Below, in pieces: positions 28,561 to 38,233 of a stretch of 64,000 nt of DNA; within the stretch, counting starts at the first letter, position 1; each line of letters begins with the position of its first letter. Source of the stretch: Oceanispirochaeta sp. M1 (GTDB lineage Bacteria; Spirochaetota; Spirochaetia; DSM-2461). The stretch spans positions 62,001-126,000 of the forward strand of contig NZ_QQPQ01000001.1 of assembly GCF_003346715.1 (NCBI RefSeq). The letters run 5' to 3'. The notes beneath the pieces were generated by a model, which made no database searches, was not told where the DNA came from, and was given only the letters and a program-made list of their open reading frames with translations. Made by a program: the position numbers and the translations under genes.

Positions 28561-28627
28561 TATGTAAATATATACCAAGATTTCGTACAAATAAAGGTTT
28601 ATCTTGTTTAAATATGGGAGGAGTCGA

Positions 28628-29686
28628 ATGAATGCAAGGGAACGTGTTTTAGCTGTACTGAACCGGGAGACTCCGGATCGGGTACCTGTGGATATCTGGC
28701 TGGTCCCCGAACTGGTCCAGGAATTCAAAAAGAAACTGGACGTCGAGGATGAGCTGGATATTTACCGTAAACTGGATATAGACAAGATTGTCTGGCTGGG
28801 GATTCCCTATAAAGGAGTGATCCTGAAAGATCCCAATGAGCATCAGGAGATCAACCACTGGGGTGTTAAATTCAAGGCAGTTCAGGCCAACCAGGGAGTT
28901 GAATACGGAGAAGTCAGTTTTAATCCTCTTAAAGGTTTCGAGACTCCCGAAGAGCTGGATGCCTATCCCTGGCCCGATCCTGATGATTTCGATTATGAAA
29001 CCGCTGCCGCAGAAGCAAAAGAACTGGCAAAAGAATTTGTGACACTGGGCCCCTGGGTCTCTCTTTTTGAAGTTTACTGCCAGATGCGCGGTCTGGAGGA
29101 TGCATTGATGGACACAGTGATGAATCCTGAATTCCTCCACAAGGCTCTGGATTACATAGCTGATTCCCAGGGTGAGATGGTGCGCCGATTTCTGGAAGCC
29201 GCAGAGGGTGCCATCGATCTTGTTTTCCTCAGTGATGATATGGGTTCACAGACGAGTCTTCTTATGTCACCCGACTCCTTTGATGAGTTTCTTTTCCCCC
29301 GAATGAAAAAATGGTGCGACATGATCCACTCCTACGGAGCCAAAGTTCTGTTTCACACGGATGGTGCTTCCGAACCGATCATACCCCGTCTGATCGAAGC
29401 GGGTGTAGACGTTCTGAATCCTATTCAGCATGTCTGTGATGGAATGGATTGTGTGTCTATCAAAGCGAAATACGGAGATAAACTTATTTTTCATGGCGGG
29501 GTGGAGAATCAGAAGATCCTCCCCTTTGGTACGGCGGCTGATGTGGCTGCAGAGACTGAGTTGTGTCTGGATGAACTGGGTCCCCGGGGATATCTGCCCT
29601 GCTCCTGTCATTTTGCACAGGCAGGAACTCCTGTTGAGAATGTGATGGCACTGGTTGAGACAGTTCAGAACTACCGTCTCAACTGA
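28628..29686 (+). CDS. Uroporphyrinogen decarboxylase-family protein (not haem HemE)
   Basis: Start at ATG 28628 because GGGAGGAG lies directly upstream; 352 residues. The N-terminus NARERVLAVLNRETPDRVPVD and the late ILPFGT / GGYLPCSCHF-like ending identify the UroD/MtaA superfamily. Members include corrinoid methyltransferases as well as HemE. The lone position beside sugar transport genes and the MtaA-like features argue against haem synthesis. The real substrate is unknown. FHTDGASEPIIPRLIEAGVDVLNP contains the His and Asp region typical of the family. Confidence 0.82.
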   Translation: MNARERVLAVLNRETPDRVPVDIWLVPELVQEFKKKLDVEDELDIYRKLDIDKIVWLGIPYKGVILKDPNEHQEINHWGVKFKAVQANQGVEYGEVSFNPLKGFETPEELDAYPWPDPDDFDYETAAAEAKELAKEFVTLGPWVSLFEVYCQMRGLEDALMDTVMNPEFLHKALDYIADSQGEMVRRFLEAAEGAIDLVFLSDDMGSQTSLLMSPDSFDEFLFPRMKKWCDMIHSYGAKVLFHTDGASEPIIPRLIEAGVDVLNPIQHVCDGMDCVSIKAKYGDKLIFHGGVENQKILPFGTAADVAAETELCLDELGPRGYLPCSCHFAQAGTPVENVMALVETVQNYRLN

Positions 29687-29711
29687 TTGATTTAAGTGAC
29701 ATTATTAACTT

Positions 29712-30377
29712 TTATTCTGCTAGCTTTCTGGTTTTTAACTCATCAGCCAGAGAGACGGTCCTTTTGGATAAACCCTGATTTTCTTCTGCAATAAAGACTA
29801 TTCCTTCCATGATTTTAGGATCATTTAAAATGGATTCATCCCTGTCTGCAATAATCCTGATAGCTGTCAGAACATCCTGTATCAGTTGATTATTTCTATA
29901 GGCCTCTTTCTGCAGCTTTATTATCCTGAAGTAGTAGGGAACTAAAGCTGCCCATGAAGCAGATTCAAGACCTGCTGCTGTCAGAGATGCTTCTGAGATC
30001 ACAGTTAAATTATTATCATTTTTGAGTACCCCAACCAGTATCTTCATGGCATCGGGGCTTTCTGTTTTCCCAAGAAGTCTGACTGCCTCCAAACGGATGG
30101 CAGGAAAATCATTCTGTATGACTCCTTTACTCCTTTTGACGTTTGTAATTCCCTCTGATGACAAATTGGAAAGGATATTCAGAATGGCCGCTTCATCTTC
30201 TCCCATGGAAGATTCATTCAAAATATTTTCAATACTCCTGAGGGCTTCAACCTTCTGTTCCGGAACATCGGAGGACGCTAATGAGCTGATAATGGATATA
30301 CGCTTTGAGCTGTCCTGAGCCTGAATCATGGATAGAGTAAGTACCTGGATACATAATATGAAGACAATCTTTTTCAT
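29712..30377 (-). CDS. Exported HEAT-repeat protein
   Basis: 221 residues with a clear signal peptide (1-20, ends IQAQ). The rest is alpha-helical; RLEAVRLLGKTESPDAMKILVGVL is a typical HEAT repeat, with weaker copies before and after it. Such exported repeat proteins act as protein scaffolds; no partner can be named. Convergent with the UroD-family gene, 25 bases apart. Confidence 0.75.
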   Translation of the reverse strand: MKKIVFILCIQVLTLSMIQAQDSSKRISIISSLASSDVPEQKVEALRSIENILNESSMGEDEAAILNILSNLSSEGITNVKRSKGVIQNDFPAIRLEAVRLLGKTESPDAMKILVGVLKNDNNLTVISEASLTAAGLESASWAALVPYYFRIIKLQKEAYRNNQLIQDVLTAIRIIADRDESILNDPKIMEGIVFIAEENQGLSKRTVSLADELKTRKLAE

Positions 30378-30481
30378 GATTTTATGATCCTCCTTATTTA
30401 AACATCGGCACTGTCTGTTATTAAATCATGTAAAATAGAGTTGGAAGAGACTTGCGGAAGGATAATCGCCAAAGATCATTA

Positions 30482-32929
30482 TTAATTGAAAAGTCTATGA
30501 AACACCTCAATCAGACTATCAAAAGTATAGGGTTTTTGGACAAACATTTTTATACCCATTGCCATTAAGTCATCCACTCTCTCGTCATGCCTGAATCCAG
30601 AGGTCAGAATAACCTTTATTTCAGGGTCAATTTTTTTCATTTCCAGGAAGGACTCTTTTCCTGACATTTCGGGCATAGCCATATCAAGGAGCACCGCATC
30701 TATGTCTGCATAGTGGTCTTTAAATATATTCAATCCTTCCATACCATTTTTGGCAAGGATCACTCTGTATCCATTGGTTGTGAGAATCTCTTCAGCAGTT
30801 TTACGCATTGCCTTTTCATCATCAACTACAAGAATAAGTCCTTTACCAATGGGGAGTTTTTTCCGGGTAATCTTTTTCATTTCTTTAATCTGATCCATGC
30901 TCAGGGCAGGGAGGTGAATTTTCAGGTTTGATCCGACTTCGGGTTCAGAACAAACATCAATGAAACCATCATGCTGTTTTATGATGTTGTAAACCATTGA
31001 GAGTCCCAATCCTGAACCTTCGCCTGTCTTCTTTGTAGTGAAAAAAGGATTGAAGATTTTGGCAACGGTGGTCATATCCATTCCCACTCCTGTATCTTTC
31101 ACAGAAAGTACATAATAAGTCCCCAGATGAGCCTCGTGGTGAATCTTACAAAAGAAGTTATCAGTTGTCAGCTCATCAATGCTGACAGTAAGAGTCCCTC
31201 CCCATGTCTCCCCCTTACTCCGCATCAGGGTCATGGCATGTTCGGCGTTTATACAGAAGTTAAGCAGGGCCTGCTCAATCTGGGTCGCATCGGCTTTGAT
31301 GATAGATGGTGTAGTTGTGTATATAGGATTCAGCTGGATTGATTTATCAAAGGAGTTTTTACAAATTTTCATGACATTTTTTATTATGTTATTCAAGTCA
31401 ACCTGAGTCAGACTCATTTCCTGCTCTCTGGAGAGAGACAAAAGCTGCTGAACCATACTTGTGGCTCTGAAGCTGCATTCTCTCATAGTCCCCACATATT
31501 CTTCCAGAGTCTCTTTGTTAACGATTCCATCCTTCTCCAGTCTAATTTCTATGAGGGAGAGTGTTCCCACAATTCCACCAAGCATATTGTTGAAGTCATG
31601 AGCCAGACCACCTGCCAGTGTTCCCACTGTTTCCATTTTTTGAGCCTGTCTCAACTGATCACCTGTCTTTTTTATGGATTTGATCATATTACCCAGAATA
31701 ATTCCCAGCTCCATGGTTTCCATCGTACCGCTTATGGGAATCTGTCCATCCAGGTTGCCGCCTTTTTCAATTTCCTGGGCAGCAATCGTCAGTTTCTGTA
31801 GGGGTTTTGTCAGGCTCTGAGATAGAAGAAGTGAGAGTATTATGGCGGCAGCAATGAAAATAAGAGATAAAAGAATGATTTGTCTTGTTAAGGCTCGGGC
31901 CGGATTTGCAATCTCATCTGTATAGATAGAAGATCCGATATACCAGTCAAGGGGGGCAAAATAGCTGATATAGGCCATTTTCCAGAATCTGTATTCATCC
32001 TCGTGCTGTGGTTTGTTCCATATATATTCATATGGTATTTCCGGAGTTCCGGATGCATCTATCAATTCATCCATGATAGGTTTTCCAGTGGCCGGATTAA
32101 TCCTGAGACTTCCATCAGTCCCCTCTAGTAATGGGTGAATCAGATATTGTTTATCTCCGCTGAAAATAAACATATATCCACTTTCAGGGATATCAACTCT
32201 GGAAAATGTATCCTTCAATTCTTCAAGTACGGCGCTTATCCGCTTTTGAACATCTTCTTCAATATCGTCAATGTATACACCGGTTCCGATGATCCAGTTC
32301 CATTCTTTAAACAGTTGGCCATATGAAATTTTAGGCTGTACTTCAGTCAAACCATCGGGTGTGGGTTTCGGCCATAGGTAATCCACATAGGCGTCACCAT
32401 TTTCAAGACAGATATCAACAAAGGCAACAAATAGATTCTTCTCAATTCCAAGAGCCTTATCAAAATCAGGACTATCAAGGATCATGCCGTCAAGTTCGGG
32501 AATAGTTGGATGCATAATCATACGGGGAAAGGGCTGCATCGTATCATTGATCCAGAAATACCCTACACCACCATCATATTGAAGCTGTTTTATGACTTGA
32601 ACAGCCTGTTGCCGGGCATCCTGCTCGCTTAGTATTCCATTAACAGAATCGTTATAAAATCCTTCGATTATTGTTACTGCAATATTGTTGAGATTTTTCA
32701 GTTCAGATTTTCTTCGTTCCAGGGAGGATTCTTTGTGAAACAGAATACTTTTATATTCGTTTTCTACATTAAGGATAACCGTATTTATCAGATTATGAGC
32801 ATTGTCTTTCTGAGCTTTAGATAAGACTTTTTCAGTGGCTTTCTGTACCAGGACCATATTAGAAATATTTGTCAGCAGAACTATTCCCAGGATACCAAAG
32901 AGGATTCTTATTTTCAGTGACTTCAGCAT
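30482..32929 (-). CDS. Hybrid histidine kinase with Cache sensor, HAMP and receiver
   Basis: Start chosen at 32929 (AAGGA upstream) rather than the ATG at 32962; 815 residues. A membrane helix near 8-26 is followed by two Cache-type domains (YFWINDTMQPFPRMIMHPTIPELDG, and a second with YMFIFSGDKQYLIHP). A second helix near 360 and HAMP follow. The dimerisation box GGLAHDFNNMLGGIVG has its His near 442. ATPase motifs are DTGVGMD and GEGSGLGLS. A C-terminal receiver has its Asp in LLDMAMPEM near 746. It senses a small extracellular molecule; the target is not in view. Confidence 0.92.
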   Translation of the reverse strand: MLKSLKIRILFGILGIVLLTNISNMVLVQKATEKVLSKAQKDNAHNLINTVILNVENEYKSILFHKESSLERRKSELKNLNNIAVTIIEGFYNDSVNGILSEQDARQQAVQVIKQLQYDGGVGYFWINDTMQPFPRMIMHPTIPELDGMILDSPDFDKALGIEKNLFVAFVDICLENGDAYVDYLWPKPTPDGLTEVQPKISYGQLFKEWNWIIGTGVYIDDIEEDVQKRISAVLEELKDTFSRVDIPESGYMFIFSGDKQYLIHPLLEGTDGSLRINPATGKPIMDELIDASGTPEIPYEYIWNKPQHEDEYRFWKMAYISYFAPLDWYIGSSIYTDEIANPARALTRQIILLSLIFIAAAIILSLLLSQSLTKPLQKLTIAAQEIEKGGNLDGQIPISGTMETMELGIILGNMIKSIKKTGDQLRQAQKMETVGTLAGGLAHDFNNMLGGIVGTLSLIEIRLEKDGIVNKETLEEYVGTMRECSFRATSMVQQLLSLSREQEMSLTQVDLNNIIKNVMKICKNSFDKSIQLNPIYTTTPSIIKADATQIEQALLNFCINAEHAMTLMRSKGETWGGTLTVSIDELTTDNFFCKIHHEAHLGTYYVLSVKDTGVGMDMTTVAKIFNPFFTTKKTGEGSGLGLSMVYNIIKQHDGFIDVCSEPEVGSNLKIHLPALSMDQIKEMKKITRKKLPIGKGLILVVDDEKAMRKTAEEILTTNGYRVILAKNGMEGLNIFKDHYADIDAVLLDMAMPEMSGKESFLEMKKIDPEIKVILTSGFRHDERVDDLMAMGIKMFVQKPYTFDSLIEVFHRLFN

Positions 32930-33019
32930 GGTCTTTATCCTTCCATGGTCCGACTGAAACATATAACGATAACAACTTAATTTTAAGCTAATTAATTACC
33001 TTTATCCAGATGTCATTTC

Positions 33020-34255
33020 TCAGCTGATGGTTTTGTTCCGTCCGCTTTTTTTGGCTTCATAAAGCCTGCTGTCTGCAATAGCCAGCATTCCCTCATAATT
33101 TTCGGGGGCACATTCTGTACAAATCCCAAAACTCATTGTGACCTTAAGTTCCGGTGCTATTGTTTCCCAGTTATGGTTTTCAATATTATTTCTTACCCTT
33201 TCAATGGTGATTCTGGCTTTTTCTGAATCTGTTTCAGGAAGGGCTATAACCATCTCTTCTCCACCGTATCTAGCTACAATATCTCCTTCCCTCACACCTT
33301 CTTTTAAGATTTTAGCTATCTCCTTAAGAACAATATCTCCTATCTGATGTGAGTAATTATCATTAACTTTTTTAAATAAATCTATATCACCCAGGACTAT
33401 AGACAAGTTGTGCTTGTACCGTCGTGCATTGGGTATTATTATACTCAGTTCTTCATTGAAAAACCTTCTGTTATATAGATTGGTTAATTCATCAGTGACA
33501 GCCAATTCTTTTATTTTATTATGAGATTTTTCCAGCTCCAGGCTCATTTCATTTAGAACCCTTGCAAGAATACCTATCTCATCCCGTGATTTAATTTTAT
33601 TAATCTGCTGGCCTTTTAATCCTTCTTTAAGACTCTCTGCTGCTAATCTCAAGTTTCTTAAGTTACGGGTTAATATAGTTCCAAAAGTAAATCCAAAGAG
33701 CAGTGCAACTGCAAGTGATATATAGAATCCGAAATTAATCACACTGTTTATTCTGGCGATCATAAAAAGATCTTCCCTTGAAATCGTTGGAGAATTATCA
33801 GGAAAGGCATAAGCCATAATCTGCCCTTCGATTGAAATGGTATCACCTTGTCTTAATTCGCGGATTGACACCCTGGTTCCCGGTTTGTGATTTCTGAAAG
33901 GAAGTAATATGTTCCCATTCAAATCAGTCAAGCCAATCCTGAAGGAGAGAGGAGATTCAATGTCTTCATTTTCATAGGGTGGACGAAATGGCAGACCCCT
34001 AAAGGGTTGGGACATTGTTTGATAGAACAGTAAGGCTGTTTCAGGAGTTCCCCACTCATTGTTTTCATTGATAAACCGGGAGATGAGATCAGAGTAATAA
34101 GAATAGTGGCTGCTCTTTGCATCTCTTATGAATTCTCTATGCAGAAGAAGAGGGGCAGTCATTTTCATTATGAGAAGAACTGACAAACTGGCAACAAAAA
34201 TATATATAGTCAGTTTATATTTTATGGAGAATATCTTTTCCCTTTTTCTGATCAT
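33020..34255 (-). CDS. Membrane diguanylate cyclase with HAMP and GGDEF domain
   Basis: 411 residues: helix 14-36, extracytoplasmic sensor, helix about 168-195, HAMP to about 245, GGDEF domain 250-411. The active site is RYGGEEM (near 328), a GGEEF variant in which Met replaces Phe; this still supports c-di-GMP synthesis in many enzymes. The FKKVNDNYSHQIGD metal/GTP region is intact. Divergent from a second GGDEF gene, 152 bases apart. Confidence 0.9.
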   Translation of the reverse strand: MIRKREKIFSIKYKLTIYIFVASLSVLLIMKMTAPLLLHREFIRDAKSSHYSYYSDLISRFINENNEWGTPETALLFYQTMSQPFRGLPFRPPYENEDIESPLSFRIGLTDLNGNILLPFRNHKPGTRVSIRELRQGDTISIEGQIMAYAFPDNSPTISREDLFMIARINSVINFGFYISLAVALLFGFTFGTILTRNLRNLRLAAESLKEGLKGQQINKIKSRDEIGILARVLNEMSLELEKSHNKIKELAVTDELTNLYNRRFFNEELSIIIPNARRYKHNLSIVLGDIDLFKKVNDNYSHQIGDIVLKEIAKILKEGVREGDIVARYGGEEMVIALPETDSEKARITIERVRNNIENHNWETIAPELKVTMSFGICTECAPENYEGMLAIADSRLYEAKKSGRNKTIS

Positions 34256-34407
34256 CTATTAATTTTAATATACAGAGCTGTCAAATGCAAAATAGTGAAA
34301 ATCTGATTTTATATAAGTTGATTGGTCTCCTCTCCATGATTCTGTCAATACTCTTACGGTCGGCATCCCCTTTTGCCCACTTATAAAAAATGGTGCTATA
34401 ATTTATT
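34256..34407. promoter_or_regulatory. Divergent promoter region between two GGDEF genes
   Basis: For the plus strand: TTGCCC (34373-34378), 18-base spacer, perfect TATAAT (34397-34402), only six bases before ATG 34408. The rest is AT-rich and should include the minus-strand promoter. No operator palindrome was found. Confidence 0.6.
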
Positions 34408-36690
34408 ATGGCTGAGTTCTCAAACAGTCAAATCTGTACTGCAGGGATTATTCAATATCTATTCTTAGAGGGCGGGCCTATTAAAACAATCTATGTTGTT
34501 CTAGCTATATTTTTCACTTTCTTCCTGATCAGCAGCTGCAGCTCCGATCGTTTTCCTCCCCTTGAGGTGGAACAGGCTCAAAAGGGAGTCCTTAATTTAC
34601 AAAATTGGGATTTCGAAGAAAATGGAAATATAAATCTGGAAGGTGAATGGGCTTTTTGGTGGAAAGAGATTCTAGAACCTGAAAAAGTTGATTCTTTTGA
34701 CAGAGCCTTGTTTGTGAATGTACCTGAAATTTGGACAAGTTATGAAATTGATAAGAAAAATCTTCCTTCTGAAGGATATGCCACTTACTCCCTTCAACTA
34801 TTCCCACCTGATAAAAGTCAAATCTATGGTTTATTCATTGAGGGCGAAGGCAGTGCTTATGCTCTATGGTTGAATGGCAGTTTGCTTGTTCAAAAGGGCA
34901 GAGTGAACAAAGAATCCCATTCAGACCTTAAAGAGAAAGTACCAGTCACTCTATTCTTTGAATCTGATGGTTCACCACTCAATTTCGTCATGCAGATATC
35001 AAACAACCAGCACCGTAAGGGAGGGTTCCGTAATAGTCTGTTATTAGGCGGGGCGGAGTCCATTCACCAGTATCAGCTGTGGAACTGGTTTCTTGAGGCT
35101 TTCTCATTTGGTGTATTGATGATTATGGCTATTTACCATTTAGTGACACACGTATTTAGAAGAAAGAATAAAGCTTCACTCTTCTTTGCAGCACTTTGTT
35201 TCTTTGCAGCAATCCGTCTGGGTGTAACGAATCAGGGAACATTGCTTAGTCTTTTCCCTATGATAAGCTGGACAGCGGCTATCAGAATTGAATATTTCGT
35301 TTTCTTTCTATCACCGATCTTCTTTGTATTGTTTATTAATAGCCTCTATCCTGAAGATATTCATAATTGGTTTCTTTACTCAGTATCCGGAGTAGGTATC
35401 ATTTTCTCAATTATTCTATTCTTTCTAAACACCATGACCCTCAGTTATACTTCCACCTTTTATCAGTTTGTTTGGAATATCGAAATTCTCTATTATTTCT
35501 ATTTTCTTGTGAGAATCACAATGAAGAGGCGTGAGGGATCATTTTATTTTACTATTGCAGCATTTCTTTTCTTCATGTCTGTGATTACTGAAACACTGAT
35601 ACTGCAAAGAATTATTGATCCTATCAGACTCTCCAATTTATTTCCTATAGATATGATTTCTTCATTCGGATTTCTATCATTCATTTTTGTACAGGCTCTT
35701 TCCCTGGCATCCCGATCTTTGAAATCATTCGGATATATTGAATCCCTTTCAGCAGAACTCAAGGATTCAAATATCAGTCTGGAACATAGCGAAAAAAAAT
35801 ACCGGAGCATCTTTGAAGAATCAAAGGATCTTATTTTCCTCACTGGTCTAAACAGTATTATTGAAGAGATCAATCCAGCCTGTAAAGATATTCTGGAATA
35901 TTCAGCAGAGGAATTAAAATACAAGTCTGTTCAGGATATAATGGTCAATCCAGAAGATATTTCCCTTTATCAACAGATGGTGAGTGAACAGGGATATGTA
36001 AAAAACCTTGAGCTTGAGTTGATGAGTAAAAATAGAAAAATAATCAGTATGCTCGTGAATGTTACTCAGAGGAAAGATGAAAATGGGCAGTTTATGGGAT
36101 TTCAGGGAATTGCAAAGGATATAACTGCCAGGAAACAGGCTGAATTTGAGAGGCTTCGTGCACAGAAACTGGAACGCTTAGCTGTCACTGATCCTCTCAC
36201 AAATATTCATAATAGACGTTTCTTTGATGAAACTGCTAAAACAGAAGTAGGCCGTGCAAAAAGATTTGGAACCCCTGTTTCTCTTATCATCTTTGATATA
36301 GATCATTTTAAAAGGGTCAATGATACCTATGGACATCTCATAGGTGATCAGGTGCTCCAGAGCTTAGCAGCCAGCTGTCAGAAAACGATGAGAAGTATAG
36401 ATCTTTTTGCCCGGTTTGGAGGCGAAGAATTTGTTGTTTTAACACCGGATACTGATATTCAGCTGGCTCGTGACATTGCTGAGAGGTTGCGCAATATTGT
36501 TTCAGATAAGGTGATGGCTTTATCGGATGGAACTGAAATTTTTGTGACAATCAGTCTGGGTGTCGCTGGCTGGGATACATCGGAATCTCTGGAAATTAAA
36601 ACTCTTTTAGACCAAGCCGACAAGGCATTGTATGCGGCAAAAAATACAGGCAGGAATAAGGTTGTCACCTGGGAGGACTTGATCAAATGA
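34408..36690 (+). CDS. 7TM-DISM sensor diguanylate cyclase with PAS and GGDEF domains
   Basis: 760 residues: hydrophobic N-terminus ending LISSCSS, a lipobox-like sequence; a 7TMR-DISM extracellular beta domain (about 55-215), seven membrane helices (about 225-435), PAS (about 465-580) and GGDEF (590-757, RFGGEEF near 669). It should make c-di-GMP in response to an extracellular ligand. The ATG has no Shine-Dalgarno site and lies at the predicted transcription start. An ATT at 34480 with GAGGGCGGG upstream would give a standard lipoprotein signal and is an alternative start. Confidence 0.88.
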   Translation: MAEFSNSQICTAGIIQYLFLEGGPIKTIYVVLAIFFTFFLISSCSSDRFPPLEVEQAQKGVLNLQNWDFEENGNINLEGEWAFWWKEILEPEKVDSFDRALFVNVPEIWTSYEIDKKNLPSEGYATYSLQLFPPDKSQIYGLFIEGEGSAYALWLNGSLLVQKGRVNKESHSDLKEKVPVTLFFESDGSPLNFVMQISNNQHRKGGFRNSLLLGGAESIHQYQLWNWFLEAFSFGVLMIMAIYHLVTHVFRRKNKASLFFAALCFFAAIRLGVTNQGTLLSLFPMISWTAAIRIEYFVFFLSPIFFVLFINSLYPEDIHNWFLYSVSGVGIIFSIILFFLNTMTLSYTSTFYQFVWNIEILYYFYFLVRITMKRREGSFYFTIAAFLFFMSVITETLILQRIIDPIRLSNLFPIDMISSFGFLSFIFVQALSLASRSLKSFGYIESLSAELKDSNISLEHSEKKYRSIFEESKDLIFLTGLNSIIEEINPACKDILEYSAEELKYKSVQDIMVNPEDISLYQQMVSEQGYVKNLELELMSKNRKIISMLVNVTQRKDENGQFMGFQGIAKDITARKQAEFERLRAQKLERLAVTDPLTNIHNRRFFDETAKTEVGRAKRFGTPVSLIIFDIDHFKRVNDTYGHLIGDQVLQSLAASCQKTMRSIDLFARFGGEEFVVLTPDTDIQLARDIAERLRNIVSDKVMALSDGTEIFVTISLGVAGWDTSESLEIKTLLDQADKALYAAKNTGRNKVVTWEDLIK

Positions 36691-37616
36691 AAATCGACCG
36701 TCTTCTCTCTATGATTCTTTTGATGTTAAAAAAGAATAAAATTACCGCATCGGAGATGGCTGCCTATTTCGAAACCAGCTCAAGAACTATCTATAGAGAT
36801 ATTGAGACCCTATGTCTGGCTGGTATTCCCATTGTCTCTGAACCCGGTGTCCATGGTGGTTATTCACTTATGGAAGGATTTACTCTGGAGAAGCAGGTTT
36901 TCAAGGTTGATGAGATTCTGGCCTTGATAGCTGGGTTGAAGGGTTTGGAGGCTGTATTTGAACCTGCTGCTGTCCGCAAGACGGTTGAAAAAGTCAGTTC
37001 CCTGGGGTCTCAGAAGGACAGCCGACAGAATCTTGAGATAGATTTCTTTGGTTGGGGTGAGGGGAATCACATTCGTCATAATGTACAGATTCTTTATAAG
37101 AATATTAACAGAAAAAAATGCATCAGATTTGACTATACAAATCTAAATAATGAGGGGCTCAACAGAATATCTGAACCTCTAAAACTCTTTTTCCGTGGAA
37201 ATAACTGGTACCTGCTGGCCTTTTGTAGAACCAGAGAAGACTATCGTTTTTTCAGAGTGTCCCGTATTCTTAATCTTGAGGTTCTGGAGGAAGAATTTTC
37301 CTTAAGGGAAGATCACATTCCTGAATGGAGACCCGAACATAATCTTCATGATAGACGGAAGGTCGAATCTATACATCTTCACATCGCGAACGGGGGCAGT
37401 GCTAAAGCAAGAGAGTATTTCTCCTCTGATAATATCATAGAGAATGTCGATGGAAGCCTTGAAGTTAAAGTCTCTTATCCTCCTGATGAATGGGTCTACA
37501 GCTATCTTCTCAGTTATGGAGAGCACCTAACTGTTCTCCATCCGGATAATCTCCGTAGTGAACTGATCCGCAGATCAGAAAGTTTTATAAGAAAAAATAA
37601 ATCACTGACAGACTGA
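36687..37616 (+). CDS. WYL-domain transcriptional regulator, YafY type
   Basis: 309 residues, ATGA overlap with the diguanylate cyclase. An N-terminal HTH_11 domain (1-60, SSRTIYRDIETLCLAGIP is the signature) precedes a WYL domain at about 140-215 (WYLLAFCRTREDYRFFRVSRI) and a C-terminal WCX-like region. WYL domains sense nucleotide or nucleic-acid ligands in several studied cases. Targets unknown; translational coupling suggests it answers the same signal as the cyclase or is merely co-expressed. Confidence 0.9.
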   Translation: MKIDRLLSMILLMLKKNKITASEMAAYFETSSRTIYRDIETLCLAGIPIVSEPGVHGGYSLMEGFTLEKQVFKVDEILALIAGLKGLEAVFEPAAVRKTVEKVSSLGSQKDSRQNLEIDFFGWGEGNHIRHNVQILYKNINRKKCIRFDYTNLNNEGLNRISEPLKLFFRGNNWYLLAFCRTREDYRFFRVSRILNLEVLEEEFSLREDHIPEWRPEHNLHDRRKVESIHLHIANGGSAKAREYFSSDNIIENVDGSLEVKVSYPPDEWVYSYLLSYGEHLTVLHPDNLRSELIRRSESFIRKNKSLTD

Positions 37617-37667
37617 TGTCAGTGATTGCCCTCTATGATGAACTATCTTTTATTACAGGAGTTTTTT

Positions 37668-38003
37668 ATGGAACAGAATCTGGGAAAATGCGGTATAGAC
37701 TGCAATGAATGCAATGCTTACAAAGCTACAATTACAAATAATGACAAACTGAGGAATAAGACAGCCGAAGAGTGGTCCAGAATGTTCGGAGTCGATATTG
37801 ATCCAGCCGGAATAAACTGTGAGGGCTGTCAAAACGGGAAGACCCTTTTCAGTCACTGCAAGGTGTGCGGTATCCGCCGCTGTGCTTTTGATAAAGGATT
37901 TAACACTTGCGCTGAGTGTCCTGATTATGGCTGTGAACTGGTTGCCGGGATCTGGTCCCATGATATGAGTATCAAAAAAAATCTGGATAAGCTACGGGCT
38001 TGA
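37668..38003 (+). CDS. Cys-rich DUF3795 protein
   Basis: Start at ATG 37668 because AGGAG lies seven bases upstream; an earlier TTG frame start at 37626 is unlikely. 111 residues with about eleven Cys in CxxxCxxC-like groups (CGIDCNECNAY, CEGCQ, CKVCGIRRC, CAECPDYGC). This spacing is diagnostic for DUF3795, thought to bind zinc or an Fe-S cluster. Function unknown. It follows the WYL gene by 51 bases. Confidence 0.85.
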   Translation: MEQNLGKCGIDCNECNAYKATITNNDKLRNKTAEEWSRMFGVDIDPAGINCEGCQNGKTLFSHCKVCGIRRCAFDKGFNTCAECPDYGCELVAGIWSHDMSIKKNLDKLRA

Positions 38004-38025
38004 TTCTCTTTTAAACTATAGAGCA

Positions 38026-38109
38026 GGCGGCCCTGCAATGAGAAGACAAATTCTAAAAATAACCAGCTGCTGAGCTGTTCTCCTTCTGGTTGAAAGTGGA
38101 GGGGCCGCC
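38026..38109 (+). other. Structured intergenic segment with nested inverted repeats
   Basis: GGCGGCCC (38026-38033) and GGGCCGCC (38102-38109) are exact complements 68 bases apart. They enclose a second pair, AACCAG and CTGGTT, centred near 38076. A small competing hairpin GCAGG-CGGC-CCTGC is at 38023-38036. The segment could be the 3' end of the DUF3795 transcript, a small RNA, or an idle repeat; no U-tract follows. Confidence 0.35.
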
Positions 38110-38196
38110 ACTCAATACTTTCGGTTCAGTCTCTGATAATCTCCTCCCCATATTGAGGGAACACATAAGTAAGAAGAGCTGATTTCTCTCATTAGC

Positions 38197-38226
38197 TTGT
38201 AAATTTCATCTTTTTTCCTGTATCTT
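38197..38226 (+). promoter_or_regulatory. Promoter abutting the GntR start codon
   Basis: TTGTAA (38197-38202), 18-base spacer, TATCTT (38221-38226). The ATG at 38234 lies seven bases after the -10 with no Shine-Dalgarno site, so the message would be nearly leaderless. Confidence 0.45.
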
Positions 38227-38233
38227 TAGAATA

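Noticed and set aside
28628-29686. HemE uroporphyrinogen decarboxylase for haem synthesis
   Set aside because: Only superfamily features are present and the neighbours are sugar transport genes; no other haem genes in the window.
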